NCBI GenBank assembly: GCA_902495455.1
Contig: CABUXJ010000029.1
Span: 1 to 29,226, forward strand
DNA: 29,226 nt
Direction of reading: 5' to 3'
Source: an uncultured Prevotella sp.
Lineage (GTDB): Bacteria; Bacteroidota; Bacteroidia; Bacteroidales; Bacteroidaceae
The notes beneath the pieces were generated by a model. That model was not told the origin of the DNA and made no database searches. It saw nothing but the letters and a program-made list of their open reading frames with translations. This document shows, piece after piece, positions 22,043-29,226 of the stretch. Both the position numbers and the translations under genes were made by a program. Position 1 is the stretch's first letter; each line of letters starts with the position of its first letter.

Positions 22043-23006
22043 TTCCGGGGCGCAAACCGTCCACCGGCTCCACCGGTCTGGCTTTGATTTCGAAGGTCTT
22101 CAGGTCATACTGACCGTTGGCTTTGGTAGCCTTCCATACGGCATAACTGCCCTCGTCCTTGATGTGGTAGACCTTCATGCGGATGTCCTTGCCGAACGCC
22201 GGGACAAATGCCGTCAGCTCGTCGCCGACCTTCATGCCTTGAATGTGGTCTTCCCGGACATTGAATGTGCCCCAAAGATCCTTCATCACGGCTATCGTCA
22301 TGATTGGCGACCCTGTTCCGACAAGTTCGCCGACCTTCGGATATACGTCGCTGACTTCGCCTTCCATCTGCGCCGTCTGTACGGTCTCGTTGATATAAGA
22401 GCCTACTTCCGCCACGGCACCGCGTGCGCGGCCCACCTGTGCGGCCGCCGCCATCTTCTCTTCGCGGCGTGCACCGTTGCGTGCCATGTCATACTGGCTC
22501 TGCGCGGCCTTCATCTGAGCTTCCATAGCCTTATAGTTTGCCAGCGCCTCGTCACGCTTTTGGGCTGTCATGACGCCCTCTTCGTATAGGCGTTGGACAC
22601 GCTTGTAGGACTTTTCGGCAATCTCCGCACCGGCCTTTGCCTGTTGTAGAAGTTGATAAGCGCCTCTTATCTGTTCCGCCCTTGCACCCGCCCGGGCCAT
22701 CTCGTCCATTGCAGCCGCAGCTTCTTCGGCACTCTGTGCCTGGGTCATCTTGGCCCTTACATCCGGTGCGTCCAGTATGGCGAGCGTGTCGCCGACCTTC
22801 ACGTAGTCGCCTTCCTTCACACGAAGTTCAAGTATGCGGCCCGGAACCTTGCTCGAAACTCTGTATTCCGTCACTTCGACCTGTCCCTGAATGATGTCCG
22901 GTTCATTACCGATGGTGAAATAACCGATGGCGGCGACGATGATGACCACCAGCGTGAAGCCTGCTATTGCCTGCAGTATATTGTTGCGTTGTGATTTTAC
23001 TGACAT
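22014..23006 (-). CDS. HlyD/EmrA-type membrane fusion protein
   Basis: A 330-residue periplasmic adaptor. An N-terminal membrane anchor (about 12-33, AIAGFTLVVIIVAAIGYFTIG) is followed by the biotinyl/lipoyl-like half motif (VEVTEYRVSSKVPGRILELRVKEGDYVKVGDTLAILDAPDV). A long alpha-helical hairpin (about 85-195, rich in Ala, Gln and Glu: AQSAEEAAAAMDEMARAG, AYQLLQQAKAGAEIAEKSYKRVQRL) comes next, then the second lipoyl half and beta-barrel (EGEVSDVYPKVGELVGTGSPIMTI, LWGTFNVREDHIQGMKVGDELTAFV). It would link the ABC-2 permeases to the TolC channel. It starts 58 nt after the tolC-like gene and ends 42 nt before the first permease. Confidence 0.93.
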   Translation of the reverse strand: MSVKSQRNNILQAIAGFTLVVIIVAAIGYFTIGNEPDIIQGQVEVTEYRVSSKVPGRILELRVKEGDYVKVGDTLAILDAPDVRAKMTQAQSAEEAAAAMDEMARAGARAEQIRGAYQLLQQAKAGAEIAEKSYKRVQRLYEEGVMTAQKRDEALANYKAMEAQMKAAQSQYDMARNGARREEKMAAAAQVGRARGAVAEVGSYINETVQTAQMEGEVSDVYPKVGELVGTGSPIMTIAVMKDLWGTFNVREDHIQGMKVGDELTAFVPAFGKDIRMKVYHIKDEGSYAVWKATKANGQYDLKTFEIKARPVEPVDGLRPGMSLIVNYDK

Positions 23007-23064
23007 ATTCGTTGCTCCTCTATATTATTGTTATTGTGCTTTCGTTGCTTTCTTTCGGGCTTTC

Positions 23065-24579
23065 TTATTCTAACGTTCCGAGTGCTTTGGCGAGGTTGAC
23101 GCGGCTGAGTCGGATGTCTATTTCTGCGTCAATTTTCTGCGATTGCGCTTGCAACCAGGCTGTTTGCGCCTCCATTACGGTGGTGCTCTGTATCACTCCC
23201 TCGCTGAAACCGACATTGGCGCATCTCAGGTTCTCCTCCGCGTGGCGTATGTTGGACTGTGCCATCTTCAGACGTTTGTCCGCTTCGGTCACTTTGAAGC
23301 GGCTTTGGTTCACTTGCAACTCCACCTTTTCCCGGTTTTCGTTAAGTTCCAATTCTGCGATGGCGGTCGCATTCTTCGATGCCCGCACTTTATAGGTAAC
23401 GTCGCCCCAGTTCCACACCGGTACGGTGAGCACCACGCCGATGTTCCATACGCCGCCGAACTTCTTGTGGAAACCGTCATATACGTTCGGATTTGTCACC
23501 GTGTAGCCTCCGAACAGGCCCACTCTCGGGAGATTGCCGGCCTTCAGCATGTTGGTCGCTTGCCGGCTGAGGTCCACCGTGTTCTGCAGCATGCGCAACT
23601 CGGGACGATGCTCGAGGACATCCGAAATGTCGCGCTCGTCGGTTGCCGACAGCCCGACGGACAGGTCGTCGCTGTTCTCGTCTGCCAGTGTGAACTGCTC
23701 GTCGAGCGGCATACCGCACGTCTGGCAGAGCAGCATGCGTGCCAGAGTCAGTCCGTCGTCAACCTGCGAGAGTGTCATCTCTGCTTCATTAACCTTCACT
23801 GCCACTTTTAGACCGTCGGCACGGGTGGCCACTCCCTCGGCAATCATCTTGTCAACGTCCGCGGACAACTGCCTGACGAGTCCGAGATAGCTCTCTGCCA
23901 AACGCTTCTTATGCTTCAAGGAGACCACCATCCAGTAGGCTCGGTCTGTGTCATAGATCGTAGCCTGCCGCGTGGCGTCACCGCTGTTGGCTGCCATGTC
24001 CTCCCCGATGTCTGCCATTCTGTTCATCGCAACGATGGCACCGCCCATGAACAGCGGCTGCGTGACCATCACCGAACCGGCAAACATGTTACGCGTATCG
24101 GTTCGGAATGCATCTGCTATGGCCTGACCGCGGGCGTTGAGACCCGATGCGAGGGCTGTCAGATGGCCGTTGATGCCAGCCATGAGGTCTGAAGGAGATA
24201 TGCCGAAGCCGGCCAATTGCTGTCCGAGTGCCGCTTTTTGAGCGTCAGTGAGACTGCTTCCGAAACCCTCAAATGCCTGTCCGATGCCCTGACTTGTGCT
24301 TGTTCCGATGTTTCCCAATGCGTCTTTTTGTTCCCCGTTGAGGATTGACACCTCACGGCTGGAATAGACATATCCGCCCATTGCGTTGACATGCGGCAGA
24401 TATTTTGTCCGTGCCGACTTCCTTATGTTTCGCGCCATGTCCTGCTTCACCTGGGCAGCGGCGACCTGCTTGTTGTTGCGTAGAGCCATAGCCCTGCAAC
24501 TGTCCAGACAGAGTACACGCTGTGCCGCAGCCGGCAGGACAAAGCCCGAGACAAGGGCTATTCCTATCAGATGCTTCAT
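23065..24579 (-). CDS. TolC-family outer-membrane efflux protein
   Basis: A 504-residue outer-membrane channel subunit. The signal peptide MKHLIGIALVSGFVLPAAAQ is followed by LCLDSCRAMALRNNKQVAAAQVKQDMARN, the conserved first helix of the family. The second internal repeat starts near LEHRPELRMLQNTVDLSRQATNMLKAGNLPRVGLFGGY, with VWNIGVVLTVPVWNWGDVTYKVRASK and the helical SRVNLAKALGTLE ending. Both OEP repeats are present. It has a long inserted segment (about 85-165) with few charged residues. It is the second gene of the five-gene operon, 45 nt after the coiled-coil protein gene, and supplies the exit duct for the HlyD/permease complex. Confidence 0.94.
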   Translation of the reverse strand: MKHLIGIALVSGFVLPAAAQRVLCLDSCRAMALRNNKQVAAAQVKQDMARNIRKSARTKYLPHVNAMGGYVYSSREVSILNGEQKDALGNIGTSTSQGIGQAFEGFGSSLTDAQKAALGQQLAGFGISPSDLMAGINGHLTALASGLNARGQAIADAFRTDTRNMFAGSVMVTQPLFMGGAIVAMNRMADIGEDMAANSGDATRQATIYDTDRAYWMVVSLKHKKRLAESYLGLVRQLSADVDKMIAEGVATRADGLKVAVKVNEAEMTLSQVDDGLTLARMLLCQTCGMPLDEQFTLADENSDDLSVGLSATDERDISDVLEHRPELRMLQNTVDLSRQATNMLKAGNLPRVGLFGGYTVTNPNVYDGFHKKFGGVWNIGVVLTVPVWNWGDVTYKVRASKNATAIAELELNENREKVELQVNQSRFKVTEADKRLKMAQSNIRHAEENLRCANVGFSEGVIQSTTVMEAQTAWLQAQSQKIDAEIDIRLSRVNLAKALGTLE

Positions 24580-24624
24580 AAGACGGTTATTTAAGTTCTT
24601 TCTTGTTTTAACGAGATCTCTGTT

Positions 24625-25497
24625 TTATTTGAACGAGAATGTCCGCGAGCCAATCATGTTGCCGTCAGCAAAGATGCTGACCGTATAGTTGCCCGCGCTG
24701 AGGAATTCGGCAACGTTCCAATAGGTTGCCACTTGCAGTTCTTCGCCGGTGTATTCCATGCTCTTCCTCATCGAATACTCGATGTTGCGGTTCTCGTATG
24801 GGAATGTGGCACCGTTGCCGAGCACTGCCCCCGTAGGTGTGGTGATGCGGACATAGAAAGTCTTCATGCCATTTGGCGCGGTCACGTTGCGTGCTATGGT
24901 GAAAGCTACTTCTATATTTCGGCAATCCTTTATCTTCTTTGCCACCTTGCCGTTCTTCTTCTTGATGGACATTCTGATGTTGGTGGCGTCAAGCTGTGCG
25001 GCGATGGCGACTTTTTCCGAGAGCGATGCCTTTTCGCTGCTCAGACCCTCAATTTGGCGAGTCGCCTCGCTGTATCGGTTCTTCATGCGTTCGTTTTCGT
25101 CGGTCAGAGACTGGTTAACGCGGTTGAGCGAGTCGATCTCCAGCACGTAGTTGCGCAACACGGCGCGCACGGTGGCCAGCTCTTTCTTCAGTCGTGCTAT
25201 CTCGCGGGCGTTGGTACTCTTGACGTTTTTCAACTCTTCCAGCAGTTGTTGGGTGCGAAGCTGCTCTTGGGTGAGCTGCTCCACGATGGAGTCGTTGTTG
25301 ATCTGAGTCATCATCTCGCTGTACTGGCGGGCAAATTGCTCATACTCGTTTTCCATTTCCTTCTTGTCGAGGTCAGCCAATTCCTGCATTTCCTTGTTGG
25401 CCTCCTTCTGTTGGGCGAGGTTGAAAGCGAGATAACCGATGCCTGCAATCAGCAACAGTATTACCACGGCGAGTGGCAGAACGATCTTTTTATTCAT
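24625..25497 (-). CDS. Membrane-anchored coiled-coil protein heading the exporter operon
   Basis: A 290-residue protein that I cannot assign to a named family. A single N-terminal membrane segment (about 4-25, IVLPLAVVILLLIAGIGYLAF) is followed by a long charged coiled coil (about 30-180) with Glu/Lys heptads and VLRNYVLEIDSLNRVNQSLTDENERMKNRY. A C-terminal beta-rich domain (about 190-290) follows, containing VAFTIARNVTAPNGMKTFYVRITTPTGAVLGN and VSIFADGNMIGSRTFSFK, similar in pattern to an Ig-like fold. ATG at 25497 is chosen since the membrane anchor follows directly. It is the first gene behind a consensus promoter and sits 45 nt before tolC, so a role in envelope organisation or in the exporter is plausible but unproven. 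Confidence 0.8.
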   Translation of the reverse strand: MNKKIVLPLAVVILLLIAGIGYLAFNLAQQKEANKEMQELADLDKKEMENEYEQFARQYSEMMTQINNDSIVEQLTQEQLRTQQLLEELKNVKSTNAREIARLKKELATVRAVLRNYVLEIDSLNRVNQSLTDENERMKNRYSEATRQIEGLSSEKASLSEKVAIAAQLDATNIRMSIKKKNGKVAKKIKDCRNIEVAFTIARNVTAPNGMKTFYVRITTPTGAVLGNGATFPYENRNIEYSMRKSMEYTGEELQVATYWNVAEFLSAGNYTVSIFADGNMIGSRTFSFK

Positions 25498-25532
25498 AAT
25501 ATAAATATGTGTAGTCAATTATAAACTGCTTG

Positions 25533-25563
25533 CAAAGATAGGATATTCCGATGAGACAACAAA
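25533..25563 (-). promoter_or_regulatory. Consensus promoter of the five-gene exporter operon
   Basis: On the minus strand: TTTG (25560-25563), exactly 19 nt, TATCTTTG (25533-25540). It lies 35 nt upstream of the first ATG. No other clear promoter was seen before 19421, and gaps within the unit are 42-85 nt. Confidence 0.85.
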
Positions 25564-25757
25564 GGAAATAACACGTCGAAAGTCTTTTTGCTTTTTAATT
25601 TTAAGATTATTACGGAAAAAAAGAACAATTTTAAAATAAACGAACCTTCTTCCTGCCCTTTTCAAATGAGCGGACTGTGGCTATAGACAACTCCTGTTTT
25701 GTTCGTTCCGGCAGTGCTCTTACATCCGGCCGGGCTTTTTAAGTCAGGAAAAAAGCG

Positions 25758-25765
25758 TAACTTTG
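25758..25765 (+). promoter_or_regulatory. -7 box immediately before the pseudouridine synthase start
   Basis: TAACTTTG fits TAnnTTTG and is only 5 nt from the ATG at 25771. A TTTT sits about 19 nt upstream as a weak -33. Transcription would start at or next to the start codon, suggesting a leaderless mRNA. Confidence 0.55.
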
Positions 25766-25770
25766 CAGCC

Positions 25771-27471
25771 ATGAATGATAACAATCCGCACTTGTCCGGC
25801 GCCGTCCGTCCGTCGTGGCTCCATCCTTTGGAAGCGTCCGTTGCGCCGCCGGAGCGTTTCACGTATCCCTTCTGCTACACGCCCCATCCGCTTTGTGTGG
25901 CCGCCACTGCCGAAGTTTGCCGCTACATTGAGACTGCTGGTCGTAGTGAATTGTCGGCAACAGGCAATCAGACGGCTAATGTCTGGAACGAGGAAGTGGG
26001 GCGGGGAAAAATGTTCGGTGTCCTGGTCGTCGAATGTCCCGACGGGAGGACAGCCTTTCTTGCCGCCTACTCCGGTCTCATCGGCGGCCGCAACGACTGG
26101 CCGTGGTTCGTTTCTCCGGTCTTCGACTCTCAGCAACCGGACGGCTATTTCAAGACCCGTGAGGCCGAAATATCCGCCATCAACCGCCGGGTCGCAACCA
26201 TCGAAAAGTCAGCGGAGCGCATGACTGCCGTCTCAACGCTGGCCGATGTGCGCCGTCGGGCTGCCGAAGCTGTCGACGACTACCGGCAGATGATGGCCCA
26301 ATCGAAACTCGAGCGTGACCGACAGCGTCGTAGCGGTGCCGACGAGTCGCAGCTCGTCCGCGAGAGCCAGCATCAGAAAGCCGAGTTGAAACGGCTGCGT
26401 CAGCATTGGGCCGGTCTCATGTCGGAAGCCGAAACGCGCCTCGCTGTCTATGACGACCAGATTGCGGAATTGCGTCAGCGTCGGCGCCGTATGTCCGACG
26501 AACTGCAACGCTGGCTTTTCACGCAGTATGAAGTCATGGATGCCGAAGGCCATAGTCGCACACTTGTGGATATTTTTGCTGCCGCCACGGGCAACATACC
26601 ACCCTCCGGAGCAGGCGATTGCTGTGCTCCGAAGCTCCTTCAACAGGCCTACCGTAGCGGCTTGCGGCCGCTGTGCATGGCCGAGTTCTGGTGGGGAGAG
26701 TCGCCCCGCGCCGAGATACGCCATCATCTTCACTACTATCCCGCCTGTCGCGGCAAGTGTCTCCCGATTCTGACCCACATGCTCGGTGGTCTCGACGTCG
26801 ATCCGGACCCGCTCGCTGCCGACGATGGCGGTCAGTTGGAGATTGTATATGAAGACATCGCTATCGTCGTGGTGAACAAACCTGCCGGCATGCTTTCCGT
26901 TCCGGGGCGCAGCAGCCGCCGTTCTGTGCTGTCGCTCATGCGTATGCACTGTCCCGACGCCGAGGGGCCGATGATGGTCCATCGGCTTGACATGGACACG
27001 TCGGGACTGCTCGTTGTGGCCAAGACGCCGGCGGCATATCACAATCTGCAGGCCCAGTTTGCCGCCCGCACCGTCCGCAAGACATACGTAGCCTTGCTTT
27101 CGCCTGCCGTTTCGTCTTCCCCTGCCATTCCGTCCGACGCTCCCATCCGCATCAGTCTTCCTCTCCGTCCCGACCCGCAAGACCGTCCGCGCCAGGTTGT
27201 CGACCCCGTTCATGGCCGTTCTGCCGTGACCGAATGTCGTCTGCTGTCCACCGACGACCTCGGCCGCACTCTCGTGGAGCTTCACCCGCTCACGGGCCGC
27301 ACACACCAGCTTCGCGTCCATTGCGCCCATCCCGCCGGTCTCGGGCGTCCCATTGTCGGTGACCCGCTCTACGGACAATCCGCAGAACGCCTCTGCCTGC
27401 ATGCCGAAAGGTTGGAGTTTGACCATCCGGTGACGGGGGAACGGGTGGTGTTTATTAAGGGGTTTAGGTAG
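25771..27471 (+). CDS. RluA-family pseudouridine synthase with long N-terminal extension
   Basis: A 566-residue enzyme. The C-terminal 355-560 is an RluA-type catalytic domain (LEIVYEDIAIVVVNKPAGMLSVPG). The catalytic aspartate is D407 in HRLDMDTSGLLVVAK, and further motifs are RKTYVALL, ELHPLTGRTHQLRVH and VGDPLYG. It isomerises uridine to pseudouridine in rRNA or tRNA. The N-terminal 350 residues include FTYPFCYTPHPLC, GKMFGVLVVECPDGRTAFLAAYSGLIGG, a helical coiled-coil segment (about 130-250), and PPSGAGDCCAPKLLQQAY with EFWWGESP and YPACRGKCLPILTHML. This extension is found in a distinct long subfamily of RluA proteins. The longer start at 25699 is rejected because the promoter box lies inside it. 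Target RNA is unknown. Confidence 0.93.
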   Translation: MNDNNPHLSGAVRPSWLHPLEASVAPPERFTYPFCYTPHPLCVAATAEVCRYIETAGRSELSATGNQTANVWNEEVGRGKMFGVLVVECPDGRTAFLAAYSGLIGGRNDWPWFVSPVFDSQQPDGYFKTREAEISAINRRVATIEKSAERMTAVSTLADVRRRAAEAVDDYRQMMAQSKLERDRQRRSGADESQLVRESQHQKAELKRLRQHWAGLMSEAETRLAVYDDQIAELRQRRRRMSDELQRWLFTQYEVMDAEGHSRTLVDIFAAATGNIPPSGAGDCCAPKLLQQAYRSGLRPLCMAEFWWGESPRAEIRHHLHYYPACRGKCLPILTHMLGGLDVDPDPLAADDGGQLEIVYEDIAIVVVNKPAGMLSVPGRSSRRSVLSLMRMHCPDAEGPMMVHRLDMDTSGLLVVAKTPAAYHNLQAQFAARTVRKTYVALLSPAVSSSPAIPSDAPIRISLPLRPDPQDRPRQVVDPVHGRSAVTECRLLSTDDLGRTLVELHPLTGRTHQLRVHCAHPAGLGRPIVGDPLYGQSAERLCLHAERLEFDHPVTGERVVFIKGFR

Positions 27472-27473
27472 TT

Positions 27474-27524
27474 AAAGACCTTAAAGTCCTTAAGGTCTTT
27501 AGAGACTTTAAGGACTTTAAGGTC
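27474..27524. repeat. Palindromic repeat between convergent genes (two alternative hairpins)
   Basis: GACCTTAAAGTCCTTAA (27477-27493) pairs perfectly with 27508-27524 (17 bp). An alternative, AAAGACCTTAA (27474-27484) with TTAAGGTCTTT (27490-27500), gives an 11-bp stem with a 5-nt loop. No T run follows on either strand. It probably marks the shared end of the two convergent genes. Confidence 0.75.
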
Positions 27525-27551
27525 CCGGGAACCTTTATTATTTCAAAACCA

Positions 27552-29000
27552 TCATTTTAAAACCACCTTCTTTCCACCCGACACATATACGCCCGGAGCA
27601 AGTCGGCCGAGTGTCTCCTGCGATGCGTTGCCGGCCACGCGGACGCCTTGCAGGTTATATACCGCCGTGTCGGGCGTGCCAGCCGTTACGGCCGTGGTGA
27701 TGCCGGAGCCATCCGACATTCCCCAACGGAAGTCGTCGATGTAGTATGTCGCCGTCGAACCGGAACTGCGTTTGGCTGACAGGCGGAAACCGATGAAGAA
27801 CACGTCGGGCATGTCAGGAATCAGACTCATGTCCACCGTGTATGGTATCCACGTGCCGCTCTCATCCTCTTTGGCCGGTACGTCAAAGCCACCCATAGGA
27901 TATACGGCCGGCTGGCCGTCAACCATCTCTATCAGACAGATGTCGAGTGTCTCGGCCTGACCTTCGTGGAGGAACTGGCCCATGAGACGGAAGTCCAGCA
28001 CGCGGTTCTTCGCGTTCTTGTAGTCCAGGGCCGGGCTGACGAGCAGCATGCTCGCGTCGGTGCCGTCCGCTTCTGCCACTTTCGAGTCATAGAGCGTCGC
28101 TTTGGCCGCCATGAAAGCGTCGTCGCCTTCAGTCACGTAGCCCCACCAGGCGCGTGTGCCTATCTCGGCAACGTTGGTCCAGCCGTCGAGAGACAACGGC
28201 TTGTTGCGGCCGACGGTCTCGAAGTTCTGCGCGTATGTCGTCTGAGGTGCGGACGTATCCAGTCTGAACTCGTCCCCCTCCTTCTCTTCAGGTTCCTCTT
28301 CGCCTGTTGCCTTGCCTGTCACGGTGAGCACGACCGGCGAGCCGAGCAGGGTGGTGAACGTGAATTTCTGTGTCACCGTGCCTGCCGTTTTCGGTTGGAA
28401 TGTCAGCCGGACGTTCTGTTCGGCTATGTTGGGCAGATAGAGCGTGCTTCCGATGATGATGCCCGTGCCCACGGCTTCGCCTGACTTGACGTTGATGTAG
28501 TCGAAACAGTGGTCCGGCATCAGTTTTACTGTCGCCTCCGTGCGTTCGCCGACCTTCGCCTCAAGCGTCACTTCGGTCTGACTGAGCGTGAGGACGGGCA
28601 GATGGTCCGGGTCGTAGGCTTTGACTGAGAACGCATAACTCTGGTTCAACTCCGGATTGATGGCGTCAAAATCGAATGTTATGCCGCCCTTGTGGGTCCC
28701 CATCGAGGCCGGCATGACGCTCACGATGATTTCCGTTGTCGATGTCCCGGCCGGTATGACGGTGCTGTTGAGGCTGAACGCCGCGTCGCCGCCCGTGAGA
28801 TAGATGGGGGCTGCGGCAGGTAGTTCGGTTGCCTCGACGGTAAATTTGAATATGGCCGTCGTCCGGTCGATGGCTACGAGGTTGTCTTCGGTCAGTTGTT
28901 CCGGTGTGATGACCACACCGGGTGCCGACCATGCGCTGCTGACGAAAGTCATGAGCAACGCCGCCACGGCGAGAGTGATGCGGTGTAATTGTTTTGTCAT
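27552..29000 (-). CDS. Secreted choice-of-anchor J-type protein with C-terminal sorting-like tail
   Basis: A 482-residue exported protein. The signal peptide MTKQLHRITLAVAALLMTFVSSAWS is followed by two Ig-like or beta-sandwich segments (about 25-130, VVITPEQLTEDNLVAIDRTTAIFKFTVEA; 130-235, LPVLTLSQTEVTLEAKVGERTEATVKLMP) and an acidic linker (GEEEPEEKEGDEF). A MAM-like choice-of-anchor J domain spans about 250-424 (YAQNFETVGRNKPLSLDGWTNV, SMLLVSPALDYK, TATYYIDDFRWG). The tail (440-482, TAVYNLQGVRVAGNA...LAPGVYVSGGKKVVLK) is the usual Bacteroidales C-terminal secretion or anchoring tail. Ligand unknown. ATG at 29000 is chosen for the signal peptide; the upstream in-frame ATG at 29135 lies in insertion-sequence DNA. 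Confidence 0.85.
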   Translation of the reverse strand: MTKQLHRITLAVAALLMTFVSSAWSAPGVVITPEQLTEDNLVAIDRTTAIFKFTVEATELPAAAPIYLTGGDAAFSLNSTVIPAGTSTTEIIVSVMPASMGTHKGGITFDFDAINPELNQSYAFSVKAYDPDHLPVLTLSQTEVTLEAKVGERTEATVKLMPDHCFDYINVKSGEAVGTGIIIGSTLYLPNIAEQNVRLTFQPKTAGTVTQKFTFTTLLGSPVVLTVTGKATGEEEPEEKEGDEFRLDTSAPQTTYAQNFETVGRNKPLSLDGWTNVAEIGTRAWWGYVTEGDDAFMAAKATLYDSKVAEADGTDASMLLVSPALDYKNAKNRVLDFRLMGQFLHEGQAETLDICLIEMVDGQPAVYPMGGFDVPAKEDESGTWIPYTVDMSLIPDMPDVFFIGFRLSAKRSSGSTATYYIDDFRWGMSDGSGITTAVTAGTPDTAVYNLQGVRVAGNASQETLGRLAPGVYVSGGKKVVLK

Positions 29001-29032
29001 TTGCTTGTTTGTTTCGAAATACATTAAATATG

Positions 29033-29063
29033 CAAAGTTATATTTTATTTTGTGGAAAGACAA
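29033..29063 (-). promoter_or_regulatory. Promoter of the choice-of-anchor J gene
   Basis: On the minus strand: TTG (29061-29063), 20 nt, TAACTTTG (29033-29040). It sits between the gene and the insertion-sequence end, 32 nt before the ATG. Confidence 0.65.
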
Positions 29064-29109
29064 GAAAAACATATCAAAAATGTTTAAAATGTCGCGTTTC
29101 ATAACCCAG

Positions 29110-29226
29110 GCAGAGTCAACCAGCAAGTGCAACATTACGAAAGATTTTTGAAAAACACCTCTTTCGGAGTGTTAAAATTCAGTTTTTCTCTCGGTCTGGC
29201 ATTGATTTTTGTTCTGATTTTCTTTA
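29110..29226 (-). mobile_element. Right end of an IS30-like insertion sequence (partial)
   Basis: Transposase 3' end plus about 25 nt after the stop (GGCAGAGTCAACCAGCAAG then TGCAAC on the plus strand, 29110-29134), which is a plausible terminal inverted repeat. The other end is outside the window, so the repeat cannot be confirmed and the boundary at 29110 is an estimate. Confidence 0.5.
29135..29226 (-). CDS. IS30-family transposase, C-terminal end only
   Basis: The last 30 codons enter from the right edge: KKIRTKINARPREKLNFNTP followed by KEVFFKNLS and a TAA. The motif INxRPRxxLxxxTPxEVFF is the conserved end of the IS30-type DDE integrase domain. The rest of the element is outside the window. 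Reading one frame over at the end gives FRNVALAG plus stop, which looks like a more natural IS30 C terminus, so a one-base insertion near 29140 is possible. Confidence 0.8.
   Translation of the reverse strand, partial: KKIRTKINARPREKLNFNTPKEVFFKNLS

Noticed and set aside
26233..27426. 397-codon minus-strand ORF opposite the pseudouridine synthase
   Set aside because: Antisense shadow of a gene with clear catalytic motifs; no recognisable protein features.
28666..29135. Longer N terminus for the choice-of-anchor J protein starting at 29135
   Set aside because: The extra 45 residues come from the insertion-sequence end and the promoter; a good signal peptide starts at 29000.

Overview
The window is chromosomal DNA from a member of the Bacteroidales, most likely Prevotellaceae. 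The evidence is: repeated Bacteroidota-type promoters (TTTG or TTG, about 19-20 nt, then TAnnTTTG) instead of E. coli -35/-10 boxes; almost no Shine-Dalgarno sequences; a DUF4988-type lipoprotein with collagen-like repeats; PF06580/LytTR two-component genes; a propeller-type membrane sensor; an anSME-type sulfatase; PepSY-like and META lipoproteins; a choice-of-anchor J protein with a Bacteroidales C-terminal sorting-like tail; and the end of an IS30-type transposase. Genes are fairly GC-rich while spacers are AT-rich, and this bias creates many long antisense shadow ORFs. No rRNA, tRNA, phage, CRISPR array or origin was seen. Species assignment is not possible from this alone.

Layout. 1-3.6 kb: the 5' part of a collagen-repeat lipoprotein gene (minus), a divergent outer-membrane barrel gene, a CDF zinc/cation exporter, then a long spacer holding a GC-rich palindromic repeat. 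3.6-10 kb (minus): a histidine kinase plus LytTR regulator operon, a candidate small RNA with its own promoter and terminator, and a 1050-residue propeller/transmembrane/helical regulator-like protein. 10.2-14.2 kb (minus): sulfatase, RelE/ParE-like toxin with its antitoxin, a second spacer with an inverted copy of the palindromic repeat, and aspartate-semialdehyde dehydrogenase (asd). 14.3-19.3 kb (plus): CPA2-type antiporter with a USP-like tail, LolD-like ATPase overlapping a CvfB-like RNA-binding protein, PepSY-like protein, META-domain lipoprotein. 19.4-25.5 kb (minus): a five-gene operon (coiled-coil membrane protein, TolC, HlyD, two ABC-2 permeases) behind one consensus promoter and without an ATPase. 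25.8-29.2 kb: an RluA-type pseudouridine synthase with a long N-terminal extension, a convergent choice-of-anchor J secreted protein, and the 3' end of an IS30 transposase at the right edge.

The most noteworthy items are the homologous palindromic repeats at about 3.06-3.18 kb and 12.66-12.77 kb, the unannotated promoter-terminator unit at 6.83-6.99 kb, the ATPase-less exporter operon, and the propeller protein with no kinase domain. Nothing here amounts to proof of a new defence or mobile system; most of the window is ordinary Bacteroidales core and envelope gene content.
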